This document shows positions 1 to 8,601 of a stretch of 33,404 nucleotides of DNA, piece after piece (position 1 is the first letter of the stretch; each line of letters begins with the position of its first letter). The DNA comes from JADKAC01 sp964492065. GTDB taxonomy: Bacteria; Bacteroidota; Bacteroidia; Chitinophagales; BACL12. Below the pieces are notes generated by a model that did not search any database, was not told where the DNA came from, and worked only from the letters and a program-made list of their open reading frames with translations. The position numbers were made by a program, and so were the translations under genes. Location: assembly GCA_964492065.1 (NCBI GenBank), contig CAZBHH010000027.1, positions 1 through 33,404 on the forward strand, written 5' to 3'.

Positions 1-45
1 GATACATACACATTTACCAAACCGCTGGTGATTGCAAAGGACTAA
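1..45 (+). CDS. 3' end of a T9SS type A cargo protein (partial)
   Basis: Frame 1 reads 14 codons, DTYTFTKPLVIAKD, then TAA at 43-45. This is the usual last strand of a type A sorting domain, in which an aromatic-x-K pair is followed by a run of hydrophobic residues and a final lysine. It closely matches the end of the next gene (SFTKSLVIIK), including most of the underlying bases (ATTTACCAAA, then CGCTGGT). It therefore looks like the C-terminus of another secreted protein exported by the type IX system and processed at the outer membrane. The rest of the gene lies outside the window. A hairpin terminator follows at 64-94. Too short for more; the T9SS assignment rests on the similarity to its neighbour. 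Confidence 0.7.
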   Translation, partial: DTYTFTKPLVIAKD

Positions 46-63
46 TTTGACTTAAATAATAAT

Positions 64-94
64 AAGGAGGGGCTATTCGTAGCTCCTCTTTTTT
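64..94 (+). terminator. Rho-independent terminator with TTCG tetraloop
   Basis: GAGGGGCTA (67-75) pairs with TAGCTCCTC (80-88), with one G.U wobble, around a TTCG loop (76-79). A run of six T follows at 89-94. It sits 21 bases after the stop codon of the partial gene and separates it from the gene starting at 198. Confidence 0.85.
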
Positions 95-197
95 GTTACA
101 TAGAATTGTAAATAAAGCGCCCGGATGTTGATAATGCTTCCGCAATAATAAGTGTTTGTGTAACTTTATTGGCAAATTCAGCCATAATTGAACAACT

Positions 198-3100
198 ATG
201 AAAAAACGAATACTCCGTTTATTAATCGGAATAGGAATAATTTGCCTGTCTGCAAATCCGATTTACGCTCAATATTGTGTTCCTGATTATACCTATGGAC
301 CAATTTACGGCGATTATTGCGATGGTGTAGAGTTAGACGCAATAAGTTACTTTTCGGGAGAGGGTGATGAATACAATGATTATACAGCATACTCCACACT
401 ACTGATTCCGGGAGTATCTTATACGCTGACCGTTTATAATAACCCTTCGATAACCGAATACTATGCCGCATGGATAGACTGGAATCAAAACGGTACATTT
501 ATTTCAACTGAGAAATTGGGATCGGATGTAATTGTGTCGGGCGGCGGAACAGGAACATTTACATTCACGGTTCCATTGGATGCCGTACCAGGTACTACGA
601 GAATGCGCATCAGGGCTGTTTATTATCCCCCCGGGTCGATAAGCGCATGTGGAACATATTCTTATGGCGAAACCGAAGACTATACGATATTTATACCGGC
701 CGAGACCGATTATGATGCCGGCGTCACCGCCATTAATAATCTGGTAACGGCATGTGGTTGGGGTGAGGAACCCATCAGTGTGAATATTACAAATATCGGA
801 CTGCAGGATATTTCAGATTTTGACGTAGCCTATCAGGTGATTGATCCCGTAACAGGTCCGGGAACCCCGGTTGTAGAGCCCTATACCGGAGATACTATTT
901 CATCGTATGAAACCGCTGAATTTACATTTACCACTTTGGCCGATTTGACAAATACGGGGGATTATACGGTTATCGCCTGGACTGAAATGGCCCTGGATAC
1001 ATTCCCGGCGGATGATACCTCGGATGTTGAATTTACAAACATTCCGGTTATAACCACTTATCCCTACTATGAAGATTTTGAAGACGGCGCCAGCGGATGG
1101 ATTTCCTATGGCGTCAGCAGTTCATGGGAACTCGGTTCACCCACAGGCTCGCCTATTTCAGGCGCCCCGCCGGAAACACCCGATAGCGAAAATTCTTGGG
1201 ATACAAACCTGGACGGCAATTACAATACTTATGAAACATCCTATGTGGAAAGCCCCTGCCTGGATTTTACGGATCTTATTCTCCCCTACATTGAATTCGA
1301 TATCTGGTGGGAGACTTATGAATTCAATGACGGAGGGCAATTGGAATATTCAACCGATGCCGGAGCGACATGGACTCTATTAGGTGAGATAGGTTCCGGA
1401 GAGAACTGGTATACTTCCTACGGCTATTCTTTAGGTTACGTCCCGGCTACGGGGTCTTATGAACACGGCTGGGTTGGTTCCGGAGGAGGTTGGAAGAAAG
1501 CTTTTCACGATATCAGTTTTTTAGCCGGCGAATCCTCCGTGAAGTTTCGATTTAAATTTGCGAGTTCATATTGGGGATACTACGATGGAATCGCCTTCGA
1601 CAATATCAATATACAGGATCCTTTCCCCGAAGATATCGGTGTGTCAGCTTTGATCTCTCCGCTTTCTGCTGTTGAGCTCACATCTTCTGAAATAGTTTGC
1701 GTGGATGTTACCAATTTTGGTACCAACACACAAACCAGTTTTGATGTAAACTTTTCCATTGACGGCAGCCCGGTAGTTACCGAAACCTATTCCGGTGAAT
1801 TACTGCCTGGCGAAACAGAGACTTTCTGTTTTGTCAGTACACTTGATCTGAGTGTGGACGGCACTTATAATTTCTGTGCCTGGACATCCTTACCCGGCGA
1901 TGAAGATTTAACAAATGACACATTGTGTACCGAGATAAAAAATCTCACCCCGATTAGCGGCACCAATGCATATTATATTCACCTTTCTACCGAAGATCCA
2001 TTTTCCTCCAGCGATAATGTCGATAAAATGGATGAAGTGTTTGGAGAAGGCGGATGGACAGAAGAATTCTTTGACACTTTGGACCCCGACTCCATCTTTA
2101 ATGTATCTACGTGTTTTGTGTATCTGGAAGGAGGCGCCTATACGTCAAATGAATTCAAACTTTTTTTGACGAACAATTTGCCTGACATTGAAAACTGGGT
2201 TGCCTCCGGGGGAAATCTGATGTTAAATGCAGCGCCTTACGAGGGCAGTAATATTAACCTGGGCTTTGAAGGTACTACATTAGTATATCCCAGCTATGTT
2301 TATACTGCGGAGCAATCGACGGAATTCGCCATTTTTGATGGCCCTCACCTGCCCGTAGGTTCTGTTTACTACGGATGGTGGTATAATTTTGCGCATGCGA
2401 AAATTACGGGTACCGGTCTTACTAAACTCATTGAAGATTATTACACACCTTCAACTGCTGTCCTTTCATTTAAGGAATGGGGAAGCGGAATGGTGTTATT
2501 CGGCGGTATGACACCGGCCGAATATTCAACGCCGGAGGATGAGGTTGCCAATCTCAGAATGAACATGTTTGAATTTATGAAGTATTGTTCTCCCGTAGAT
2601 ATCGGTGTCAGCAGCCTGGTATCTCCACCTGACGGATGCGGGCTGGATTCTACTGAGACCATAATAATAGAAGTTGAAAATTTCGGACCGACATCCGTCT
2701 CCAGCTTCCCGGTAAAATACACATTGGATGGAGGCCCTGAGGTGAGTGAAATTGCTACTGTGGTGGCAGAAACCGGTTCTACTGTTTTATACAGTTTTAC
2801 GGCGACCGGCGATTTTGCTGCGGTAGGTACGCATGAGTTAATCGTCTGGACAGATGTGTATGTGGATGAAGATCATTCCAATGACACTTTAACACTGAAT
2901 ATTGAAACAATGGAAGCGCCGATAGTGGATTTAGGCAATGACACCACCGTGTGTGATCTGCTGACATTAGACGCCGAAAATTCAGGTATGATTTATCTGT
3001 GGAGTAATGGCGAGACCACCCAAACGATTGATGTTACCGAACCCGGCACTTTCATCGCCTATGTAACACACCCGGTAACCGGATGTATTAAATCCGATAC

Positions 3101-3629
3101 TATCAATGTTGACCTGGTTTATACGCCGGCGGCGAGTTTTACCTACGTCGATGATGGCAGCACTATTACCTTCACCAACACCAGTACGCCGGGCGCCATT
3201 TATACGTGGTATTTTGGCGACGGCACCTTTACAAATGAGTTTTCACCTACCCACACTTATGCAGACGGTTCCTACACCGTTGCATTGGTTGCAGAAAACA
3301 ATTGCGGAGAGGATTATTTCTATGTAGTAATTTCTTTTGAAGGTGGGAATGTCACTGCTATTGCAGATCCCGAGCTGTCTGACCTGGCCTTGTTATATCC
3401 GAATCCCACTTCGGGTAATGTAACTTTGGATATGCATTTTGACAAATGGTATAATGTCACCTATGAGATTTACAACAGTGTCGGCGTCTTAGTCAGCGCC
3501 GAAAATCTCGGTGTGCTCATGCAGCAAAGACACACATTGGAAACATCCGGTTTGCCGGGAGGCACCTATACAATCCGGGTATATGCAGATGAGCAATCAT
3601 TTACCAAATCGCTGGTTATTATTAAGTAA
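198..3629 (+). CDS. Large secreted multidomain protein with T9SS type A sorting domain
   Basis: 1143 residues. A type I signal peptide (1-24, ending IYA before Q25) sends it to the periplasm. A GEVED domain follows at about 60-166, with its box seen as GETED at 157-161 and an acidic WIDWNQNG loop near 92-99 that may bind calcium. Next come a CARDB-like repeat (about 172-285), a MAM/jelly-roll-like segment (about 289-474), a second CARDB-like repeat (about 480-585), a ThuA/amidotransferase-like alpha-beta segment (about 590-797), a third CARDB-like repeat (about 800-905), an Ig-like segment (about 915-975) and a PKD domain (about 979-1049, with YFGDG). The end is a type A sorting domain (LYPNPTSG near 1065, GGTYTIRVY, final SFTKSLVIIK). 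It is probably exported through T9SS and anchored or released at the cell surface; the substrate is unknown. The ATG at 198 fits the signal peptide. It is converging with nth. Confidence 0.88.
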   Translation: MKKRILRLLIGIGIICLSANPIYAQYCVPDYTYGPIYGDYCDGVELDAISYFSGEGDEYNDYTAYSTLLIPGVSYTLTVYNNPSITEYYAAWIDWNQNGTFISTEKLGSDVIVSGGGTGTFTFTVPLDAVPGTTRMRIRAVYYPPGSISACGTYSYGETEDYTIFIPAETDYDAGVTAINNLVTACGWGEEPISVNITNIGLQDISDFDVAYQVIDPVTGPGTPVVEPYTGDTISSYETAEFTFTTLADLTNTGDYTVIAWTEMALDTFPADDTSDVEFTNIPVITTYPYYEDFEDGASGWISYGVSSSWELGSPTGSPISGAPPETPDSENSWDTNLDGNYNTYETSYVESPCLDFTDLILPYIEFDIWWETYEFNDGGQLEYSTDAGATWTLLGEIGSGENWYTSYGYSLGYVPATGSYEHGWVGSGGGWKKAFHDISFLAGESSVKFRFKFASSYWGYYDGIAFDNINIQDPFPEDIGVSALISPLSAVELTSSEIVCVDVTNFGTNTQTSFDVNFSIDGSPVVTETYSGELLPGETETFCFVSTLDLSVDGTYNFCAWTSLPGDEDLTNDTLCTEIKNLTPISGTNAYYIHLSTEDPFSSSDNVDKMDEVFGEGGWTEEFFDTLDPDSIFNVSTCFVYLEGGAYTSNEFKLFLTNNLPDIENWVASGGNLMLNAAPYEGSNINLGFEGTTLVYPSYVYTAEQSTEFAIFDGPHLPVGSVYYGWWYNFAHAKITGTGLTKLIEDYYTPSTAVLSFKEWGSGMVLFGGMTPAEYSTPEDEVANLRMNMFEFMKYCSPVDIGVSSLVSPPDGCGLDSTETIIIEVENFGPTSVSSFPVKYTLDGGPEVSEIATVVAETGSTVLYSFTATGDFAAVGTHELIVWTDVYVDEDHSNDTLTLNIETMEAPIVDLGNDTTVCDLLTLDAENSGMIYLWSNGETTQTIDVTEPGTFIAYVTHPVTGCIKSDTINVDLVYTPAASFTYVDDGSTITFTNTSTPGAIYTWYFGDGTFTNEFSPTHTYADGSYTVALVAENNCGEDYFYVVISFEGGNVTAIADPELSDLALLYPNPTSGNVTLDMHFDKWYNVTYEIYNSVGVLVSAENLGVLMQQRHTLETSGLPGGTYTIRVYADEQSFTKSLVIIK

Positions 3630-3646
3630 CCCGAAGTATATACTAT

Positions 3647-3680
3647 TACAAAAGGGCGGTAAGATTACCGCCCTTTTGTA
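3647..3680. terminator. Bidirectional terminator between the T9SS cargo gene and nth
   Basis: A perfect 16-bp inverted repeat (3647-3662 and 3665-3680) with a two-base spacer. The G/C core GGGCGG/CCGCCC is flanked by A and T runs, so either strand gives a hairpin with a T tract. It serves both converging genes. The nth stop codon (3665-3667) and its last five sense codons lie inside the right arm. Confidence 0.85.
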
Positions 3681-4294
3681 TTGATTACCTTACAAATCGG
3701 ACATTGCTCAGGCTTATGCCCGCGGGCGGGGCAATACGCCCTTCCGAAGTAGATGATTTGCAGATGTATTTTATTCCATTGCGATTGCGGAAAATTTTTT
3801 TTTAAATCCGCTTCTGTCTGCATTACCGATTTTCCATTACTTAAACCCCAGCGGTACGCCAATCTGTGAATATGTGTATCCACCGGGAAAGCGGGAAACC
3901 CAAATGCCTGCGACATAACCACGCTGGCCGTTTTGTGCCCAACTCCGGGCAGCGCTTCCAGCGCTTCAAAAGTGTTCGGAACATTTCCATGGTACTCTTT
4001 TACCAGAATTTCCGAAAGCCCATGTATCGCCTTTGCTTTAGTGGCGCTGAGGCCGCATGGTTTAATAATCTGCCCGATAGTGTCTATAGTTAACCGGCTC
4101 ATTTCAAAAGGTGTAGAAGCCCTGGCAAACAACTCCGGCGTAACCTGGTTCACACGCAAATCGGTACATTGTGCCGACAGCACCACGGAGACTAGCAAGG
4201 TGTAAGGGTCAGAATGATGCAGGGGAATTTCCGGGTATGGAAACAATTTATCTAAAATCCCGGTTATAAAAAGAGCTTTTTCCTTTCTGTTCAT
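3665..4294 (-). CDS. nth: Endonuclease III, atypical Fe-S region
   Basis: 209 residues, near the usual length of the family. It is a base-excision-repair DNA glycosylase/AP lyase that removes oxidised pyrimidines. The helix-hairpin-helix is LPGVGHKTA (115-123) with the catalytic lysine at K121, and the catalytic aspartate is D139 in VDTHIHR. The early motif LSAQCTDLRVN (39-49) is also typical. The C-terminal [4Fe-4S] region is odd. E. coli Nth has four cysteines spaced x6, x2 and x5, whereas here I see C188, C198 and C201 only (spacing x9, x2), and the protein stops eight residues after C201 with no fourth cysteine. The cluster is therefore probably altered or absent, as I recall for some other Bacteroidota Nth proteins. 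The 3' end overlaps the shared terminator. Catalytic residues are intact, so activity is likely. Confidence 0.93.
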   Translation of the reverse strand: MNRKEKALFITGILDKLFPYPEIPLHHSDPYTLLVSVVLSAQCTDLRVNQVTPELFARASTPFEMSRLTIDTIGQIIKPCGLSATKAKAIHGLSEILVKEYHGNVPNTFEALEALPGVGHKTASVVMSQAFGFPAFPVDTHIHRLAYRWGLSNGKSVMQTEADLKKNFPQSQWNKIHLQIIYFGRAYCPARGHKPEQCPICKVINTKGR

Positions 4295-4394
4295 ATATCA
4301 CAATACACTTAAAGGCGTTATAACGAAATGTGTAAAAATAATACGGTTTTCAATCAGGCTGTTGAAAAACTGCATCCCGATGAATATAAGCCTC

Positions 4395-4402
4395 TAATTT
4401 TG
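4395..4402 (+). promoter_or_regulatory. Candidate -7 box for the OmpA-propeller pair
   Basis: TAATTTTG matches the Bacteroidota -7 consensus TAnnTTTG, 24 bases before the ATG at 4427. The nearest upstream TTG (4362-4364) is 30 bases away, longer than the usual spacer of about 19-21, so only the -7 half is supported. Confidence 0.45.
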
Positions 4403-4426
4403 TATATGAATTATTAATAATATTAA

Positions 4427-6508
4427 ATGACTTTCAAGCCACTGTATTTATTGTTTTTTGCCCTGCTGCAGGTATCCGTGTTTTCACAGGTGCAATGGGC
4501 CAACCGGGTGCTCTCCTTTTCCTCTCAGAAAGGCAATCAGTCCTATAGCGCAAAGCAGGTATTGGGCCCGCCTTCCAAATTGCCCGCTTTGGGAGATTGC
4601 GGATGTGCGTGGACGGCTTCCAAACCCGAAAGTTTTGAAGAGGAATTTGTAAGGGTAAAATTTGAAAATAAAACCAGAGTACAGCAAATTTTCATTTCCG
4701 AAAATTACAATGCCGGCTCAATTAAGGAAATTTATTTATACGACCAGTACAATTTACCGCATCTGGTATATCAACGCAGTGAGATAACCCCGGAATACGG
4801 CAGATTGTTTTCTGTCACATTCCCGTTAACGGCATTTGAAACCGATGACCTGAAACTCGTATTGGATACCGAGAGTATATGGGGCGAAAATCAAATTGAT
4901 GCCATCGGAATTTCACACGATATAGTCGCACTGAATTACGATTATATACCCGAAAATAAAACGATTGAATTTACCGGTAAGGCAGTAAATATGGGCGATA
5001 GGATAAATTCGCAGGGAAGCGAGGTTTGTCCATTAATCAGCCCGGACGGCAGCCGGTTGTACTACACGAGAAAAGACCACCCCGATAATACGGGTTATGT
5101 GATGAATGATGACATCTGGTATTCAGAACTGAATGAAGACAGTTGGTCCATCCCGCAAAATATCGGTGAGCCCTTAAACAACGAAACAAACAATTATGTG
5201 GTAGGAATATCCGCCGACGGCAGTATGCTCACCTTGGCAAATACCTATACGCCGGGCGGCGATTCAAAAATTGGCATCTCACAATCTTGGTCACACGGCG
5301 ATTACTGGAATTACCCGGTTAACCTCGCTACACCGGGATTGCTCTCTTACAATCCTTATGTAGAGTATTTTATGGATCAAAGTCGCAGTTACCTGCTGGT
5401 TGCTCTTGAAAAAGCCGAAGGCTATGGATTAAAGGATATATACGTTTCTTTTACCGAAAACCAGATTTTCTGGACGGTCCCGTTAAATCTGGGCCCGGTA
5501 ATAAATACGGCAGGTATTGAAATGTCGCCGTTTCTGTCGCCCGACGGAACCAAATTGTACTTTGCATCCAATGGGCTGCCGGGATATGGCGAAATGGATA
5601 TTTACGTGTCGCATCGCCTCGACGATACCTGGACAAACTGGTCTGCACCGGAGAACCTGGGAGCTGCTGTGAACAGCGATGGATTTGATGCGTATTTTTC
5701 ATATTCCGACAGCAGCAGGTATGCGTATTTTACTTCGACCCGCGAAAATTATTTCAACCCGGACATCTTCAGAATTCCGATTAAGCCCATTGATACACAC
5801 ACCCCGGAGGAAATTGTCGCTGAATTGCCAAATGATATCACTGCGGTCAATGAAGAAATTCCCGAATTGAACCCTGCCGGAGATTTGGTTCTCAACAACG
5901 ATATATTATTGTTCGGAACAGTGTACGATGCAGTGACCAATACAAAAATTGATGCCGAGGTTATTTTTATGCTGAACGATTATATCTCCGAACCCGAATC
6001 GGTACAAACACTAAATAAAAATTATCAGAAGAAGGTAACCGGCAATCTGAATTATAAAATTGTGATATTAAAAGAGGGATATTTCTATCACGAAGAAATT
6101 ATTGCGGTAACCGATGCCAATGCTAAAAATGTCAAACGCATTGACTTTAAACTGGAGCCCATTATTTCCGGTGAGAAATTTATTTTGGACAATATGTATT
6201 TCAATGCCAACAGCGCCACATTGAAATCCGCATCCTTTGCACAATTGGATATACTTTACGATTTCCTCGTCAAAAACAGCGACGTGCGGGTAGAAGTCGG
6301 CGGCCATACCAACGGATTATGCGATGAAGATTTTTGTATGAACCTGAGCATGGAGAGAGCCAAATCCGTAATTGAATACCTGGTTGGGAAAGGTATAGAC
6401 CGCTCCAGGATGATTGCAAAGGGCTATGGAAAAAAATATCCGATTGCATCTAACGATACTCCGGAAGGAAGAAAAAAGAACCAGCGTGTTGAGATTACCA
6501 TCCTCTAA
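4427..6508 (+). CDS. PorE-like envelope protein: propeller, CRD and OmpA domain (first of tandem pair)
   Basis: 693 residues. A type I signal peptide (about 1-20, FSQ cleavage) leads into an N-terminal beta-rich, possibly galactose-binding-like domain (about 22-165). PD40/WD40-like propeller blades follow; repeats seen include ISPDGSRLYYTR, ISADGSMLTLAN, LSPDGTKLYFASNG and YFTSTRENYFNPDIFRI. A short carboxypeptidase-regulatory-like domain (about 490-580, LFGTVYDAVTNTKIDAEV) precedes an OmpA C-terminal peptidoglycan-binding domain (about 585-693). The conserved arginine (R644 in LSMERAK) is present, but the usual Asp of GHTD is Asn (N629), with a cysteine pair C632/C637. It probably sits in the periplasm, tied to peptidoglycan. 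Propeller-CRD-OmpA is also the layout of PorE, a T9SS component of Porphyromonas, but without PorE's TPR part. The next gene is a paralogue only 9 bases downstream, so they are likely co-transcribed. The exact role is inferred. Confidence 0.85.
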   Translation: MTFKPLYLLFFALLQVSVFSQVQWANRVLSFSSQKGNQSYSAKQVLGPPSKLPALGDCGCAWTASKPESFEEEFVRVKFENKTRVQQIFISENYNAGSIKEIYLYDQYNLPHLVYQRSEITPEYGRLFSVTFPLTAFETDDLKLVLDTESIWGENQIDAIGISHDIVALNYDYIPENKTIEFTGKAVNMGDRINSQGSEVCPLISPDGSRLYYTRKDHPDNTGYVMNDDIWYSELNEDSWSIPQNIGEPLNNETNNYVVGISADGSMLTLANTYTPGGDSKIGISQSWSHGDYWNYPVNLATPGLLSYNPYVEYFMDQSRSYLLVALEKAEGYGLKDIYVSFTENQIFWTVPLNLGPVINTAGIEMSPFLSPDGTKLYFASNGLPGYGEMDIYVSHRLDDTWTNWSAPENLGAAVNSDGFDAYFSYSDSSRYAYFTSTRENYFNPDIFRIPIKPIDTHTPEEIVAELPNDITAVNEEIPELNPAGDLVLNNDILLFGTVYDAVTNTKIDAEVIFMLNDYISEPESVQTLNKNYQKKVTGNLNYKIVILKEGYFYHEEIIAVTDANAKNVKRIDFKLEPIISGEKFILDNMYFNANSATLKSASFAQLDILYDFLVKNSDVRVEVGGHTNGLCDEDFCMNLSMERAKSVIEYLVGKGIDRSRMIAKGYGKKYPIASNDTPEGRKKNQRVEITIL

Positions 6509-6517
6509 ATATGATAC

Positions 6518-8524
6518 ATGTACAAGCGGATAGTTTTAGGATGCATAGTATTGTTGCATTGTTGCGTTCTACCTGTATTCGCACAAAATGATATCCGCTG
6601 GGCCGACAGGGTAATTGATTTTTCATCGCAGCGCAGCGAAAAACTCTTTTCCGCCCAACAAATACCGGGCAAACCGAATACGGTTCCCGCTTATGGCTTT
6701 TCCACCTGCGCATGGATGCCGGGCGATGGGGATGAAAACCCGTTTGTCGTCGTCGAATTTGAAAATGCCGTAGTTGATGCAAAACAAATTATCGTTATCC
6801 AGAATATTTATTCGGGAGTTATTACAAAGGTTTTTGCAATAGATACAAATAATAATTCCACGCAGGTATTTCAAATTCCCCTGAATACCAAACCCGAAAA
6901 GGGCGGATCAGTGTTTACCCATAACTTCATGTTGCAAAACCCCGTTAAATCGTTACGCATAGAGTGCATTGCAAACAGCGACCAAATACCTTATGCCATC
7001 GACGCAATCGGACTGGCAACATCGCCCGAACCTGTGATGCTCCATATAAATACCGCAATTGAAAATTTCAATGATACGCCTGAACACCTGGGACCGAACA
7101 TCAATTCGAGCGCAGATGAAGTGACACCCGTTATCTCGCCCGATGGTACAACCCTGTATTTCGACCGCAAGCATCACCCGGAAAATACGGGAGCGGCGAA
7201 AAACGACGATATCTGGTATTCCGAATTGGATTATAAATTCGAATGGATGCCGGCCAGAAATATCGGGCCGCCATTAAATAATGCAAATCACAATTATTTG
7301 TGTTCAATATCCTCAGACGGCAAGCGTATCGTTTTGGGAAATTCGTATGGCAACAACACACCCGGGAAACCCGGAATATCCATTTCTCGAAAGGTAGATG
7401 AATCGTGGGAAAACCCGGTGGATCTTATCATCGATAATTTTGAAAACAAAAACGAATACAATGAATTCTGTATGTCTGCAGATGGCAATGTATTGATAAT
7501 GTCGATTGAGACCGATGCCACATATGGACTTAAGGATATATACGTGAGCTTTCTGCGCAAAGAAAATACCTGGTCAGAACCTATTAACATCGGCAATACT
7601 ATCAACACCGCCGGCAACGAAATGAGTCCTTACCTCGCTGCCGATAACATCACCATGTATTTTTCAAGTAACGGCTGGCCGGGATATGGCGGTCAGGATA
7701 TCTTTATGACAAAGCGCCTTGACGACAGTTGGCTGCATTGGAGCGAACCGGTGAATATTGGACCGGTAATCAATACCGGCGGATGGGATGCGTATTACAC
7801 GGTGGATGCGCAGGGCACATTTGCCTACTTCAGCTCTAATATAAATACCCCGGGCGACCTGGACATATTCCGCATTCGATTACCGGAAGTATTAAAGCCC
7901 GAACCCATGCTGCTTTTTAGCGGTCGGATTTACAACAAAGCCACCGGCGAAGCGGTCTATGGTGAAGTATATTATGGCGCATTGGATGATATGGGCAGTT
8001 CGGGTTTTTCAATAGCTCAGCCCAATTCAGATTTCGGGATGTACCTGCTAAAAGGTAACCGATATTTTATATCCGTATCTGCTGAAGGTTTTTTCGGTCA
8101 GCGGGCGGAACTCGATCTCACCAATGCCCAAACGCTGACGGAATTGAAAAATAATTTTTATCTTATTCCTAAGGCGGAAGGTGCAATTATCGAATTAAAT
8201 AATATAGAATTCAATGCAAACAGCGCTATCCTGGATGCCATTTCCTACACCGAGTTATCAAAGGTGTTGGAATTTTTAAATGACAATCCCGGTATTCACA
8301 TTGAAATACGAGGACATACCAATGGAATGTGCGAGGAGCATTTTTGCAATGCACTTTCCGAGCGCAGGGCGCAAGCGGTAGCCCAATACCTGATTGACAA
8401 CGGAATCAGTGCAGACAGGGTTACATTCAAGGGTTACGGCAAACAATTTCCCATAGCGGATAACACCACTGCCGAAGGGCGTCAAAAAAATCAGCGGGTG
8501 GAATTTATGATTACCGAATTATAA
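6518..8524 (+). CDS. PorE-like envelope protein: propeller, CRD and OmpA domain (second of tandem pair)
   Basis: 668 residues, a paralogue of the preceding gene with the same domain order. A type I signal peptide (about 1-22, PVFAQ) precedes an N-terminal domain beginning IRWADRVIDFSSQRS, which lines up with VQWANRVLSFSSQKG in the first copy. PD40 blades include ISPDGTTLYFDRKHHPENTG, ISSDGKRIVLGNSYG and LAADNITMYFSSNGWPGYGG. A CRD-like segment (LFSGRIYNKATGEAVYGEV) follows, then an OmpA domain at about 560-668. The same departures recur: GHTN rather than GHTD (N602), a cysteine pair C605/C610, and the retained arginine R617. A signal peptide without a lipobox suggests a soluble periplasmic protein held by peptidoglycan. 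The copies differ over most of their length, so the duplication is old. A short non-coding gap leads to the aminotransferase. Confidence 0.85.
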   Translation: MYKRIVLGCIVLLHCCVLPVFAQNDIRWADRVIDFSSQRSEKLFSAQQIPGKPNTVPAYGFSTCAWMPGDGDENPFVVVEFENAVVDAKQIIVIQNIYSGVITKVFAIDTNNNSTQVFQIPLNTKPEKGGSVFTHNFMLQNPVKSLRIECIANSDQIPYAIDAIGLATSPEPVMLHINTAIENFNDTPEHLGPNINSSADEVTPVISPDGTTLYFDRKHHPENTGAAKNDDIWYSELDYKFEWMPARNIGPPLNNANHNYLCSISSDGKRIVLGNSYGNNTPGKPGISISRKVDESWENPVDLIIDNFENKNEYNEFCMSADGNVLIMSIETDATYGLKDIYVSFLRKENTWSEPINIGNTINTAGNEMSPYLAADNITMYFSSNGWPGYGGQDIFMTKRLDDSWLHWSEPVNIGPVINTGGWDAYYTVDAQGTFAYFSSNINTPGDLDIFRIRLPEVLKPEPMLLFSGRIYNKATGEAVYGEVYYGALDDMGSSGFSIAQPNSDFGMYLLKGNRYFISVSAEGFFGQRAELDLTNAQTLTELKNNFYLIPKAEGAIIELNNIEFNANSAILDAISYTELSKVLEFLNDNPGIHIEIRGHTNGMCEEHFCNALSERRAQAVAQYLIDNGISADRVTFKGYGKQFPIADNTTAEGRQKNQRVEFMITEL

Positions 8525-8601
8525 AAATCCCTTCAAAAATCCACTCCTGCCACTCCCCGCCTTGAATTATTAATTTTATCTTAGCCCCAAACAAATGCAT
8601 T

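Noticed and set aside
161..168. TAACTTTA as -7 box of the large T9SS cargo gene
   Set aside because: The last base differs from the consensus and no -33 TTG is at a suitable distance.
8562..8584. Promoter for the aminotransferase (TTG then TATCTTAG)
   Set aside because: The -7 box has one mismatch and the spacer is 12 bases, far too short.
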